Shown here: positions 1 through 9,916 of the stretch, one piece after another
Layout of the letters: each line of letters opens with the position of its first letter
Numbering within the stretch: position 1 is the stretch's first letter
From: Anthoceros angustus
Taxonomy: Eukaryota; Streptophyta; Anthocerotopsida; Anthocerotales; Anthocerotaceae
Reading direction: 5' to 3'
Length of the DNA stretch: 64,000 nucleotides
Assembly (NCBI GenBank): GCA_010909165.1
Contig: VJWM01000309.1
Span: 1 to 64,000 of the forward strand
Notes under the pieces: generated by a model
What the model was told of the DNA's origin: nothing
Database searches by the model: none
What the model saw: only the letters and a program-made list of their open reading frames with translations
Program-made: the position numbers and the translations under genes

Positions 1-689
1 TGTGCATCTTCATCTTCCTCGATGATTGCCTCCACCTATGACAAATGGTCCTTGGTGAAGATGGGGCTCCGTTATGCGCACTTGAGTGTGAGGCAAATGT
101 TCCATCCGGCGACATCACAATTTTGGAGAGACTACAGCTCGCTTGCTCGATCGTGCCGTCAAGCTTCCCTCAGGCGAGCCGCATTAGGCGGGTTATAAAT
201 ACTTGAAACGTTCGTTTTGGCGCCTGAAAGGCAGGGATGGGGAAAGCGAGGTTGAGACCACGAGGCGGGTGGCGGTGCGGAAGGGCGGCGTTGAAAGGAG
301 CAGGACGGGAGCCGTTGAGAGGAGGTGGAGGAGCCGTTGAGAGGAGGCAGCCGGACGCCCGTTGCGGTAAGGAGACAGGAAGAAAGGAGGCATGCGCGCA
401 GGCCTCTCTCGGCTGCATCGGGGTGCGTGGCCGGGTGACAAGCTATTTTCTAGCTTTGCCATACGGTGGCGGTAGAAGGCGTGCCGATGAACCTTAGCGC
501 ATCGGAACCCGGCGCCAAGATAAATACGTGCGTGACATCGGCGATAGCGAGTAGCTTGCGAGCAATCTGGCGCACATACGATTTGAAGGGTGCGGCTGGA
601 TGGGAAGCCTTGGTTCGCTCAATGGAACCATAGGCGACCCGATCGTATGTTACATCCATGTTATACAAGCGCAACATAAGCGCGCACAC
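1..689. other. intergenic, no gene recognised
   Basis: No convincing coding region was found. Positions 237-400 are purine-rich and GC-rich on the plus strand and produce overlapping open frames on both strands, which is a composition effect and not evidence of a protein. Confidence 0.5.
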
Positions 690-1340
690 CTAAACCCGAT
701 CCTGCAACCATGGCCATTTATTTACAGCCGCATGTGATATGTAACACACATTGTAACAGGAACATGCAAGTTCTAGTAGTGGGGGGAGAAAAAGGAACAG
801 AGTCCAAGCCGCCTCATCTCTAGGGTCAAGCGCAAGGCAATCTAGAGGAAGCCGGTGTACAAGGCGAACGTCATCATGCAGGTACTTCGGGAGGCGCCGA
901 AAAAGGCAGGGTCCCGGAAAGCGCGCTTCGAATAGGGTGAGCAAATGATCCAATTGCATTCGCGACCACTGCCAAGACTTTGGGGGCGGGCCAAGGGGAG
1001 CATCCAAATTCAGAGCCAGATGTATAGCCTCTCTAGAAGAAGCAAGCCTCACCTGAGCCTCCCAGGTGGTTTGGTCGAAGTCCTTGTATTTGTGCCCAAT
1101 GTGACATTTCACCCCCTTGACCCCAGAGCACAGCTGAGCGCAAATTGGATGGGGGTGTTCTTGACTGCCACTAAAGGAGTGGATTGCACCACAAGGGAGA
1201 GGGCAGGAACAAACGAGAACGACACGATGCAGGGAACAACTTCTGGACGACTGCGCGAGGGTGTCAGGGTCGAGGGGGCATTGGGTGCCAAGGACAAAGC
1301 GTCCCCGGCATTTACCAGACATACGAAGTACATGCTCCAT
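690..1340 (-). CDS. possible hypothetical ORF (216 aa)
   Basis: This is an uninterrupted minus-strand frame whose middle part (about residues 85-165) reads like a folded protein, with amphipathic stretches rich in Leu, Arg and Phe. Its beginning and end do not. No family is recognised, no splice partners were identified, and another 170-residue frame overlaps on the plus strand. It may be an exon, a decayed gene or chance. It is listed only because it is the longest frame in the first 3 kb. Confidence 0.2.
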   Translation of the reverse strand: MEHVLRMSGKCRGRFVLGTQCPLDPDTLAQSSRSCSLHRVVLVCSCPLPCGAIHSFSGSQEHPHPICAQLCSGVKGVKCHIGHKYKDFDQTTWEAQVRLASSREAIHLALNLDAPLGPPPKSWQWSRMQLDHLLTLFEARFPGPCLFRRLPKYLHDDVRLVHRLPLDCLALDPRDEAAWTLFLFLPPLLELACSCYNVCYISHAAVNKWPWLQDRV

Positions 1341-1439
1341 ATGGCAAGGCCCATTAGGCTGGCCGAAGGCCCCTGTCTAGAGGGTCCCAACCCAACAAAA
1401 CACCTTGCAACCCACTGCGCAGACCCCTGCTCCCGAAAT

Positions 1440-1735
1440 CCTGAACAAAAACCCTAAAAGCCCGTGGCGGGCAGTGATGGCCCGCTAAAGCCAGCAAATC
1501 AAAAGTCGGGCCCGCACCCCCCATCTGCCCAGACCCTCAACCTGGAAGACCAACTGCTGCAAAACCCTAAACCTATCAAACCCTACACCTGAAGCCGGCT
1601 CGCTGCTGGGTCTCACCACTGCAAAACTCCACCCCATGTGTGAAAGCCCTAAAGCCACAGAACCCTAAATCTAGAAGACCAGCCGCCGCAAAGCCCTAAA
1701 CCTGGAAGCTGGCTTACCACCGGGCCCTGCTTCCA
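1440..1735 (+). repeat. degenerate telo-box-like repeat block
   Basis: At least six copies of CCCTAA-type motifs occur within about 280 bases (near 1450, 1562, 1579, 1646, 1660 and 1692), several of them CCCTAAA, in a C-rich context. The segment 1541-1618 is echoed by 1671-1733: both start with a 'gaagacca' word, continue into a CCCTAAACCT motif and end in a 'gaagc(c/t)ggct' word. This indicates an old tandem duplication. It may be a degenerate interstitial telomere-like repeat or a clustered telo-box regulatory region. Confidence 0.55.
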
Positions 1736-2626
1736 CGACCTCCCGGGCTCTCCCGGGACTACTTGTTCAGCGCAAATTGTACTTGCTCAGTGTGGCACAA
1801 GCGCACGTCAGGACGACATGGCAGGTAACCGAGCGAGTAGCTATCTGGGCGGGGCCGGGTCCGGGGAAGGTGAGCCAAGGGCGCCTAGGGAAGAAAGGAG
1901 GAAACAAAGAGAGCCTACAATGGCCGAGAACCACGGGTTGACCTCAAACCGAGTGACCGAATGTCCGTCTTGGCATGGAAGCAACGCTCACGCCCCCTGA
2001 AAGGAAGGTTTGATCTGCAGGCGGAAATGGTGTCCCATCATCACTTGCTCCTCTCTCAAAGCACTCCTCCTTTTTGCTACTGTGCGCCCTCTCCCTCTCG
2101 GTCTAGCCCCTCCCTTTCTCACGCTCCCATTGCCGCTCTCGGTTCTTCCATCTCTCCATTCCAGCTCTCCCGCTTGACTTCATGTGGCAAATTATCCCAC
2201 ATCGGGGAACTCAGTAGCGTGCACACAATCCGCTATCATATGGCCGGAGCATAAATCTCTGCAATAAAGTTCTGATTGTTTTTTTTTTTTTAAGTTATGG
2301 TTCTGATTTTTCTTTATTCAGAGTTTAATTTAACCATTAAATCTTAAATAGACTCTACTACGTTTTGGTAGCTGTCCATACTACACGGATTCAACCCAAG
2401 TATGTAATCAAAAGACATTCTTCGAACTATGACTAAGTTTTTAAGTTGTGCATGCTTTCTTTGTGGGTTCACACGTTCGCATCACAAGCTATTAGTATGG
2501 CTGGTGGATGCATGCTTGCCTTATGTTGCCTTATGTGCATCCACACTCTGGTTTGTTTCTCACTTTAGTGCAAGGCATTACGATTTAAGCACTCTACCAG
2601 TTTCCATAACTAGCTAATCGGTATTG
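1736..2626. other. intergenic, no gene recognised
   Basis: This spacer has a pyrimidine-rich stretch (2040-2170) and a T run of about 13 at 2279-2291. The short open frames show no protein family features. Confidence 0.5.
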
Positions 2627-2900
2627 TCTACATTACAATTCAAGCACTCATGTATAGTTTACATTACAATTCAAACAGTCCATTATTATCTACATTACAA
2701 TTCAAGCTTATTGTCTACATTACAATTCAGGCACTCCGATATTGTCTACAATACAATTCAAGCACTCCGGTATTGTCTGCATTAATATCAAGCACTCTTT
2801 ACCACTTTCCACAGCCAGCACTCTTTACCGCTTTCCATAGCTAGCACTCTTTACCACTTTCCATAGCTAGCACTCTTTACTACTTTCCATAGCTAGCCAA
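2627..2900 (+). repeat. two adjoining short tandem arrays
   Basis: The left array (about 2627-2790) repeats a unit of roughly 27-30 bases built on 'tctacattacaattcaag', six degenerate copies ending in 'cactc'. It passes directly into a second array (about 2796-2900) of about 31 bases built on 'tttaccactttccatagcta', four copies. Both arrays share the word 'gcactc' at unit boundaries, so the second may have arisen from the edge of the first. Confidence 0.8.
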
Positions 2901-3209
2901 CCGGCATTGTTACGGTACGTCCAGTAAAGCACCCCTATGCATCGAACATACTGCCAGAGTCTGTCCATCCATCATCCTCCATGCTAGTGATACCATACGT
3001 GATAGAAAACATAAGGGAATTATCCGCCATTACTGCTCGGATGCAGGCGGAACTCTATGGTAGGCACGCTACCGTAACATTCGCAAAGAGGGTGTAACAT
3101 CGAGCGACGGTTCCAATTTCCTGAGCCGCTACTAAGGTCACCCGATGGGCAAGGCTACTATATTTCGGGTATCGCTGCAGGAGAGCTGGCCGAAGTCTAG
3201 GACATTCGT

Positions 3210-6017
3210 TCATAAACATGCTGTAGACGTACAGGTTGGAGCGTAATCAAGATGAGTATTATTATTATACCCTAGTTTACTCATGTTGCAAAACAGTTGT
3301 TTCAGCCTTAAATATATGTCCTCAATCTCAGGGTGTTTTTTATCCCCAACCGAAAAGCTATGTACCAGTCCATCCAGGTCTGTCCAGCAGCTCTGGCCTG
3401 GTTCCTTCCATGCCCCGATTTCTAGTCTCCTCGCCTGCATTTCCTCCGCCTGCTTCCACATCTGGGCATCGGAGTATATCTTGGACATCAACACATAGGC
3501 TGAGGCATCTTTCTTGTCTAGCTTCACTGCTTCATCGAAAGCCCGGAGTCCCACCTCCACCTTGCTCCACTTCCGACAAGCTCCTAACAGAGTGTGCCAA
3601 ACTGCAGCAGTAGGCAGGACAGGCATTGCCGTTACCAGAGCCAGTGCCTCGTCCAGATGGCCTGCACGGCCGAGGAGATCCACCATGCAAGTGTAGTGCT
3701 CCACCGCTGGTGGGATGCCATAGTTTTTGCTCATGGCCTCGAAGTACTCTTGCCCCTTGTTCACCAGGCCTGTGTGACTGCATACTGTGAGGACACTAAG
3801 GAAGGTGAGGGTGTCTGGCTGGATGCCATCCTGCCTCATTCTGCAAACCAAGTTAAAGACCTCTTCACTGTCGCCCAGACGAGTGTATCCTGCAATCAGC
3901 GCACTCCAGCTGACGACATCTCGGTGGGTCAACGCATTGAACACCTCCTGTGCATCAACCATGCTCCCCGACTTAGCATACATGTTGATCAGACTGTTGC
4001 CTACATTCGCCTGGGCGTGAAACCCTTGATCTTCAATCTGTGCATGAAGCTGCCTTCCCACATCCAAAGCTGCCACACTCGCACATGCCTGCAGGAGGCA
4101 CATAAATGTGACAGCGTCGGCTGGAGAAGCACCGTTTTGTCCCATAGCACTATACAGGTGAAGGGCTTCCAGGCCCAAGCCCTGCAGGGCATATCCTGCT
4201 ATCAGAGCAGTCCATGTCACCAAAGTCTTGTGACCCATGCTGTCAAACACATTCCGTGCATCCTCTAAACTCCCACACTTTGCATACATGTTTACTAGGC
4301 TTCCGCCTACAACTGCGTCAGCTTGGAGTCCTCGTTCTCGAATTTGCACGTGAAGCTGCTTCCCCTTCTCCAAAGCTGAGGTGCCCAAACTTGCGCACGC
4401 TTGTAGGAGGCATATGAATGTCACAGAATCGGGTATAGCTGTGCCCTCTTCCTCCATAGCCCTGTAAAGACTCAGGGCTTCGTCACCCAAGCCCTGCTGG
4501 GCATATCCTGCTATCAGGGCATTCCACATCACCACATTCTTCTGAGCCAGTCCATCAAACACAGCCCGAGCATTCTCTGGGCTGCCGCACTTTGTGTACA
4601 TGCTCACCAAACTGGTGGCTACAAAGACGTCAGCCTGAAGCTCTCGTTCTCTAATTTGTGCATGAAGCTCCATCCCTTTCTCCAACGCCGCAGAGCCCAT
4701 ACTTGCACATGCCCGCAAGAGGCACACGAAAGTCACATAATCGAGTCCAGCAATGCCTTCTTCTCCCATGTTGCGGTACAGACCAAGGGCTTCCTCTCCC
4801 ATGCCCTGCTGCAAATACCCTGCTATCATGGCAGTCCATGTCACCACATTCTTTTGAGAAAGTCTGTCAAACAAGCCTCTAGCATCCTCCACGCTGCCAC
4901 ACTTGGCATACATATTCACCAGGCTCCCACCTACACGCACATCACCCTGAAATCCTTGTTCCCTAATCTGTGCATGAAGCTGTTTCCCCTTCTCCAAAGC
5001 TGGGGTGCCCACACTCGCACACGCCTGTAGGGCAGATACATACGTCACGGAATCAGGCGTAGCCATGCCTTCCTCCTCCATAGCACTAAAAAGACTGAGA
5101 GCTTCCCGACCCATGCTTTGCTGAGAATATCCTGCTATCATGGCATTCCATGTCACCACATTCTTTTGTGCAAGCCCATCAAACACTCTTTGTGCCTCTT
5201 CCAAGCTCCCGCACTTTGCATACATGTCCACCAACCCACTACAAACGAACACATCAGGCTGAACCCCATTATCCATCATATCAGCATGCACCTGCTGCCC
5301 TGATTTCAAGTCTCCCCCTCGTGCACAAGCCTGAAGAGCTGCTACAAACACATGCCCATCTGGCTTCACATTTGACCTCCGCATCCTCTGGTACAGCTGT
5401 ATGGCCTCATCATCTTTTCCATGCTTAACATGCGCAGAAATTATGGCAGACCAGGTAAAGGCGTCTGGTCTGGAGACCACTCCAAACACATCCATCGCGT
5501 CTTGCAAAAGGCCATGAGAAGCATACATCCGCATGATGTGGTTGCACAAGAACGTATCCGACCCATACCCATCCTTCAAGGCTAGAGCATGCACCCGGCG
5601 ACCCAGCTCCAGGTCCCCCTCAACCCCACATCTCTTCAGGACAGCATAAAAGAGAAACTGTGAAACCCCACAACCTGTCTGCACCAGAACTCCCAAACCC
5701 TCAACAGCCTCACTGAGCAGTCCATGCTGACAAAGCTGGTTCACGAATTCGGTCGTTAAGCCCCTTCCATATTCGGCATGCCTGGGAGGGTCACCATAAT
5801 CCGGCCCGCTCCAGCTGGACGTAGGAGCAAGACAACCCATCTGCATGTGCACGAACGGCTCCTCCAAAACACACGAGCAATCTGGCCATACTCCTATCAG
5901 TCGTGGCCTCGGACAGGAATTCCTCCTGCACACCGAACCCCACGGTACCTCAAACCCTGTCCACAACGACGCCATCCATTGGTTAGTATGCCTGCAATCT
6001 GCAAGCATACTGACCAA
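3210..6017 (-). CDS. PLS-type pentatricopeptide repeat protein, E/E+ subclass
   Basis: This is a single-exon 935-residue protein. From about residue 90 it is a chain of PPR motifs in P-L-S order; signature words such as NMYAKCGS, VTWNAMIAGY and GKQLHAQIRE recur about every 103 residues. The C-terminus carries E and E+ motifs (GRAGHLDEAL, KEPGQSCW, HSFSVGDKKHPE) and then stops at a divergent 20-residue tail where a DYW deaminase domain would normally begin. Family knowledge: PLS-class PPRs bind organellar RNA one base per repeat, usually to specify C-to-U editing, with DYW activity supplied in trans when absent. The N-terminal 60 residues are Arg/Ser/Trp-rich and may be an organelle presequence. 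Several triplets are very alike, pointing to recent internal duplication. The reverse-strand frames across this gene are shadows. Confidence 0.95.
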   Translation of the reverse strand: MVSMLADCRHTNQWMASLWTGFEVPWGSVCRRNSCPRPRLIGVWPDCSCVLEEPFVHMQMGCLAPTSSWSGPDYGDPPRHAEYGRGLTTEFVNQLCQHGLLSEAVEGLGVLVQTGCGVSQFLFYAVLKRCGVEGDLELGRRVHALALKDGYGSDTFLCNHIMRMYASHGLLQDAMDVFGVVSRPDAFTWSAIISAHVKHGKDDEAIQLYQRMRRSNVKPDGHVFVAALQACARGGDLKSGQQVHADMMDNGVQPDVFVCSGLVDMYAKCGSLEEAQRVFDGLAQKNVVTWNAMIAGYSQQSMGREALSLFSAMEEEGMATPDSVTYVSALQACASVGTPALEKGKQLHAQIREQGFQGDVRVGGSLVNMYAKCGSVEDARGLFDRLSQKNVVTWTAMIAGYLQQGMGEEALGLYRNMGEEGIAGLDYVTFVCLLRACASMGSAALEKGMELHAQIRERELQADVFVATSLVSMYTKCGSPENARAVFDGLAQKNVVMWNALIAGYAQQGLGDEALSLYRAMEEEGTAIPDSVTFICLLQACASLGTSALEKGKQLHVQIRERGLQADAVVGGSLVNMYAKCGSLEDARNVFDSMGHKTLVTWTALIAGYALQGLGLEALHLYSAMGQNGASPADAVTFMCLLQACASVAALDVGRQLHAQIEDQGFHAQANVGNSLINMYAKSGSMVDAQEVFNALTHRDVVSWSALIAGYTRLGDSEEVFNLVCRMRQDGIQPDTLTFLSVLTVCSHTGLVNKGQEYFEAMSKNYGIPPAVEHYTCMVDLLGRAGHLDEALALVTAMPVLPTAAVWHTLLGACRKWSKVEVGLRAFDEAVKLDKKDASAYVLMSKIYSDAQMWKQAEEMQARRLEIGAWKEPGQSCWTDLDGLVHSFSVGDKKHPEIEDIYLRLKQLFCNMSKLGYNNNTHLDYAPTCTSTACL

Positions 6018-7129
6018 ACTGTCCGACTACTACCATATAAGTCGCTGTCCAGCTTGCGCATTCACACACTAATTGCTCCCGTCTGCATGCATGTTACTCC
6101 ACTTGGAGCCTTCCCACGGCACAAACGAAACATAGAGCAATGCAATGCGGGCTGACAGGGTTCTTGCTACAAGCGAAGTTGCAACGTGTGGATATGTGAG
6201 GTGGTTTATAACTCATCGTGGATTCGTATCTCGTCAGGGACGCTGAAAGACCTACAACAGCGTTGGGCAGAATCTAGCTATTGTTAAACAAATAGGAAAA
6301 ATGGCACAAAGCACAAGAATAGAGCAAGAATGAAGTTTCGCATGGAGCCAGTAGAGGAGCGAATATAAGGCCTCTTTATATTGGGAAAGTTATTAAACTA
6401 CAAACTAGAGTAACTTTTGGGTTGTTCATGAGACAACTTCTAGTAACTTACTTACAATACTCCATGTGAGCAAGGGGTTCATGTTATACACGTATAGCAC
6501 CTTCCTCAGGCAAGATGAGGGGGATTTTTAATGGCATTAAAAAAAATTTAGTGATTATAAGAACTTGTGAGAATACTGGTCAAGAAGGAAAAGGCCACGG
6601 TATGAATCTTGAACCTCCTATTGTTGTTGTTGTGATCGTTCTTCTTATTGTTGTTTTTTATCATCGTCGTTTTTTTGTTGATTGTTATCGTTGTCATTGT
6701 CCTATTATCATTGTCGTTGTATTGTTATTCTGTTGTCATGAATTTGTCCTACGATTTTCAACCTATGAAGGCAGAATCTATCAAACCCAGCGCATTTTTT
6801 AATGTCTTTTTGTGCTATATTCTTGTCATATGTCATTTGTTATATTCTTGTCATCTATTATATTTGCACTTGAGAATTGAGCAAGCCGTTATTTGCAAAA
6901 TTGTGCTCGATATCTTGTCTTATTGCAGAAATAACATAAGAACTAACGCTGACTTAACCTTGGCCCTCTCCAAATCTTATCGAAAATTGATCTTATCTAC
7001 TATCAACTTTTTATATAAAGAATTCATTGTTAGCCCATCTATATGAACAATGTTACGAGCAAATGACTGGGAAGTGAAGACAGACTTCTCAAGATAATAG
7101 CAACAATTTTTTTTTCGCCAACCCTACAA
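6018..7129. other. AT-rich spacer with GTT-rich low complexity
   Basis: This region is upstream of the PPR gene and AT-rich. A simple GTT/ATT-rich tract at about 6617-6735 creates spurious Val/Ile-rich open frames. The region near 6275-6360 is echoed at about 8078-8150 (words 'ttaaacaaatag', 'gcaagaatgaagtttt'), which suggests a dispersed repeat. No gene is seen. Confidence 0.6.
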
Positions 7130-7960
7130 CTAGTAGCACAAATCTCACTTAGTGAGTTAATCTCTAATAAATGATTTTTAATAAATTCCCCCTCCTATAC
7201 ATCCTTAGGAAATGCAACTTGTTAGGTAAGTGAGTTAATCTCTAATAAATTATTTTTAATATTCTCCCCCGCCTACAACCTTAGAGAATGCAACTTGTTA
7301 GAAAGATACACATAGGTATGCAAACCATGTTGTGCATTCATAGCAACCAAGTCCATGCCTATTGAGAGGTTTTTGCCTATGTTGTGCATTCATAGCAACC
7401 AACCTCGTCCATGCCTATTGAGAGGTTTTTGCCTATGTTGTGCATTCATAGCAACCAAACTCGTCCATGCATAATGAGAGGTTCTTGCCTCCATTACGTT
7501 TATCATCTACTTTGGCTCCAATGTAGGAGCCAATGGAGTGATACTAATCTTGAAAGCTTTAATATCATTAGCAATCCAATGTTCGCGTTGAGCCGAAATG
7601 CTTTGACTCCAATGTAGGAGCCAATGGAGTGATACTAATCTTGAAAGCTTTAATATGATTAGCAATCCAATGTTCCCGTTGAGCCGAAATGCTTTGTTCC
7701 GAAAGAACGAGGCATTCCTTTGTTCATTCGGTTCCCGTTGAGCCGGAATGCTTTGTTCCGAAAGAATGATGCATTCCTTTGTTCATTTGGTTCCCGTTGA
7801 GCCGGAATGCTTTGTTCCGAAAGAATGAGGCATTTCTACGAACATCCTTCTACAATCTTCTGAAATGCTTTGTTCCGAAAGAACGAGGCATTCCTCCGAA
7901 AAACCTTCTACAATCTGAATGGTACGAAAATCCTTCTACAATCTGAATGGGTGATCTGAT
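7130..7960 (+). repeat. complex block of four successive tandem repeat families
   Basis: Four different arrays follow one another. (1) About 7138-7290: two copies of a roughly 85-base unit built on 'gtgagttaatctctaataaa'. (2) About 7320-7490: three copies of a 55-60 base unit built on 'tgttgtgcattcatagcaac'. (3) About 7508-7690: two near-identical copies of a roughly 95-base unit built on 'ctccaatgtaggagccaatg'. (4) About 7690-7900: four copies of a roughly 58-base unit built on 'atgctttgttccgaaagaa'. The units overlap at their edges, so the arrays probably grew from each other's boundaries. No coding region is seen. Confidence 0.8.
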
Positions 7961-8189
7961 TCCCAGTCATTTCTGGGTGAGGATTTCTCCCCCAGGGTTG
8001 TTTTGATTTATTTTCAAAATACTAAATTAAAAAAAAATAATTCCCAGCCATCATGTACATAGGCCATCATGTGGCATATTAAACAAATAGAGGAAATGAC
8101 ACAAAACACAAGAAAAGGGCAAGAATGAAGTTTTGAATGTAGTCAATATAGTGGCTGCAAACCTTTCATATACTAGCCCAGGAATGAGA

Positions 8190-8480
8190 GTAAAGTTTTG
8201 CAAGGGACAACTCCTACTAACTTGTATATCCTCTCAACTCCTACTAACTTGGAGTTAGAGACAACCCCTACTAACTTGTATATCCTCTCAACTCCTACTA
8301 ACTTGGAGACAACTCCTACTAACTCTACTAACTTGGAGACAACTCCTACTAACTTCTATATCCTTTCCGCAACACCAAAGTTCAATTGTATGTTCATGGT
8401 TTGGCCTGCCCAGGGAAACACTTCTAGGGCTCATGAGTCCACGGTTTGGCCTGCCTGGGGAAACACTTCTAAGGTTACGA
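8190..8480 (+). repeat. short tandem array plus a duplicated segment
   Basis: From about 8205 to 8365 the word 'caactcctactaactt' recurs about six times with variable spacers ('gtatatcctct', 'ggagttagaga'). From 8398 to 8478 a roughly 46-base unit built on 'ggtttggcctgcc' and 'gggaaacacttct' is present twice. The plus-strand open frame across the array is repetitive (Thr-Pro-Thr-Asn) and is not taken as a gene. Confidence 0.75.
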
Positions 8481-8671
8481 GAAACGTCTAAAGGTATGAG
8501 AGGGGATTTACGCTTCTGCTTTGATATAACATCATTTTGACTGATTTGATACAAATAACAATCCCGACATATGGCTAGGTAGCTGCGTGTACAGAGTAGG
8601 TAATGGTCTGTCGATAATAAAAAAATAACTGATTTGTGGTAGGAAGAAACGCACCCAGGAGGTAAACAGCA

Positions 8672-9916
8672 TCATACCAGATGCCTTGAGCTGAGATCAA
8701 AGTGGTAAGGTTGACAATCCCCATTCCACTTCGTGGTCCATTTGTCCTGAAAAGGAACACACCACCCTTGCCATTTTTTAAGAGCAACATGGTAGCACAC
8801 CACATGTTTCACCTTGGTGCTCAAGGGCCCCAAAATGATAAAACTGCTGCATATGAGGCCCTGGGAGGAGACCACTTTTTGATTACTCCAAGATGTGTTG
8901 CCCCACTCTCCAAGCATGGTTTTCATCTCCCCTTCACCCAGCTCAGCAATCTTGTGGCGACGCATAGTCCACAAGTCTATTTCATAAATCCGCAGCCTGG
9001 GCTTGCTCCTGCTACGCCGAACACGGTAAAGACAGCCCTGATGCTTGACAAGACCAAAGTGGCCTCGCCAGTAGCTTGTGCGCCTGGACAAGATACAACT
9101 GCAATAAGCATCTTCCACAAGCTGCCTCCTTGTATGCTCTGGCAGCACCATTTGGCGACGAGCCGCAACTCCATCCACATATCTGACAGGAATCGATTCC
9201 ACATACGTCCAGCTTGACGTCCTGGAATCGTAGGCGTGCAACCTTGGAGTCTGGACTATTGTCCAATCGACTGTCCCGCACCCAACAAACAGCTTGTAGG
9301 AGTCATAATAGACAAAGAGAGTTGCAAAGAGCACATTAAACGTGTCAGGAAGCTCCAGGTCTGGCAGTTGCTTGAACCTCCTGGTGATAGGATTACAAAT
9401 GTAGAACGGCTGCTGAATGTTACACAGCACATCTTCCTTCCACCGTGTCAGGCAGAGAAGGCCGCCAGCTGCGGAGCAAGGATAAAGGCCGTCCACCGGG
9501 AGATAGGGCAAACCCCATTTGATTTCCCTTATAGGCTCTGGAAGACTAAGAGGTCCCGCCTTGCCTTCCTGTTCATTCAACATCACCATACATGGCGGAG
9601 GAGCAGACAGGCCACTCCACTCGTCCAGAAACCGTGCATCAGACAACAAGTGGAGCCAGGACTTGCAAACAGCACGAAACCGCAGCAGCTGGCGGAGGGG
9701 CAATAGCGTCAGCATCTTCTCCAGGATCTCCTGCGGCAACCAGCTCCACACTGCAGGATCCATACTCACAGAACCGTCTTCCTCTGATTCCACACCATCT
9801 AGCAGAAGGCCGAAATACGTGCCCATGGTTCCCAACCCAGCCTGGATTTCACAAGTATGCTCAGAGTGAGACCCCATCCTAAATTTGGCTATCTTCACAA
9901 CCATCAAATCTACCAC
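8672..9916 (-). CDS. F-box protein with F-box-associated/kelch-like C-terminus
   Basis: This is a single-exon ORF of 414 residues. An F-box lies at about residues 57-97, with the core WLPQEILEKMLTLLPLRQLL followed by RFRAVCKSW. It is followed by a beta-rich substrate-binding half containing F-box-associated landmarks: AAGGLLCL, FYICNPITRRFKQLP, and a late CYHVALKKWQGW. Family knowledge: such proteins dock on SKP1 in SCF ubiquitin ligases and choose the substrate to be ubiquitinated. An internal start at residue 14 or 31 is possible, since the first 50 residues precede any domain. The final 15 residues are not family-like, so the last few codons could be replaced by a downstream exon. Confidence 0.85.
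   Translation of the reverse strand: MVDLMVVKIAKFRMGSHSEHTCEIQAGLGTMGTYFGLLLDGVESEEDGSVSMDPAVWSWLPQEILEKMLTLLPLRQLLRFRAVCKSWLHLLSDARFLDEWSGLSAPPPCMVMLNEQEGKAGPLSLPEPIREIKWGLPYLPVDGLYPCSAAGGLLCLTRWKEDVLCNIQQPFYICNPITRRFKQLPDLELPDTFNVLFATLFVYYDSYKLFVGCGTVDWTIVQTPRLHAYDSRTSSWTYVESIPVRYVDGVAARRQMVLPEHTRRQLVEDAYCSCILSRRTSYWRGHFGLVKHQGCLYRVRRSRSKPRLRIYEIDLWTMRRHKIAELGEGEMKTMLGEWGNTSWSNQKVVSSQGLICSSFIILGPLSTKVKHVVCYHVALKKWQGWCVPFQDKWTTKWNGDCQPYHFDLSSRHLV

Noticed and set aside
2627-2900. CRISPR-like regular repeats
   Set aside because: The repeats are directly adjacent tandem units without unique spacers, in a plant nuclear genome.
6515-7046. hydrophobic ORFs that could be membrane peptides
   Set aside because: They derive from a GTT/ATT simple-sequence tract. 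No start context, conservation or domain supports them.
8198-8491. Thr-Pro-Thr-Asn repeat ORF
   Set aside because: It is the translation of a short tandem DNA array. The frame is open only because of the unit.
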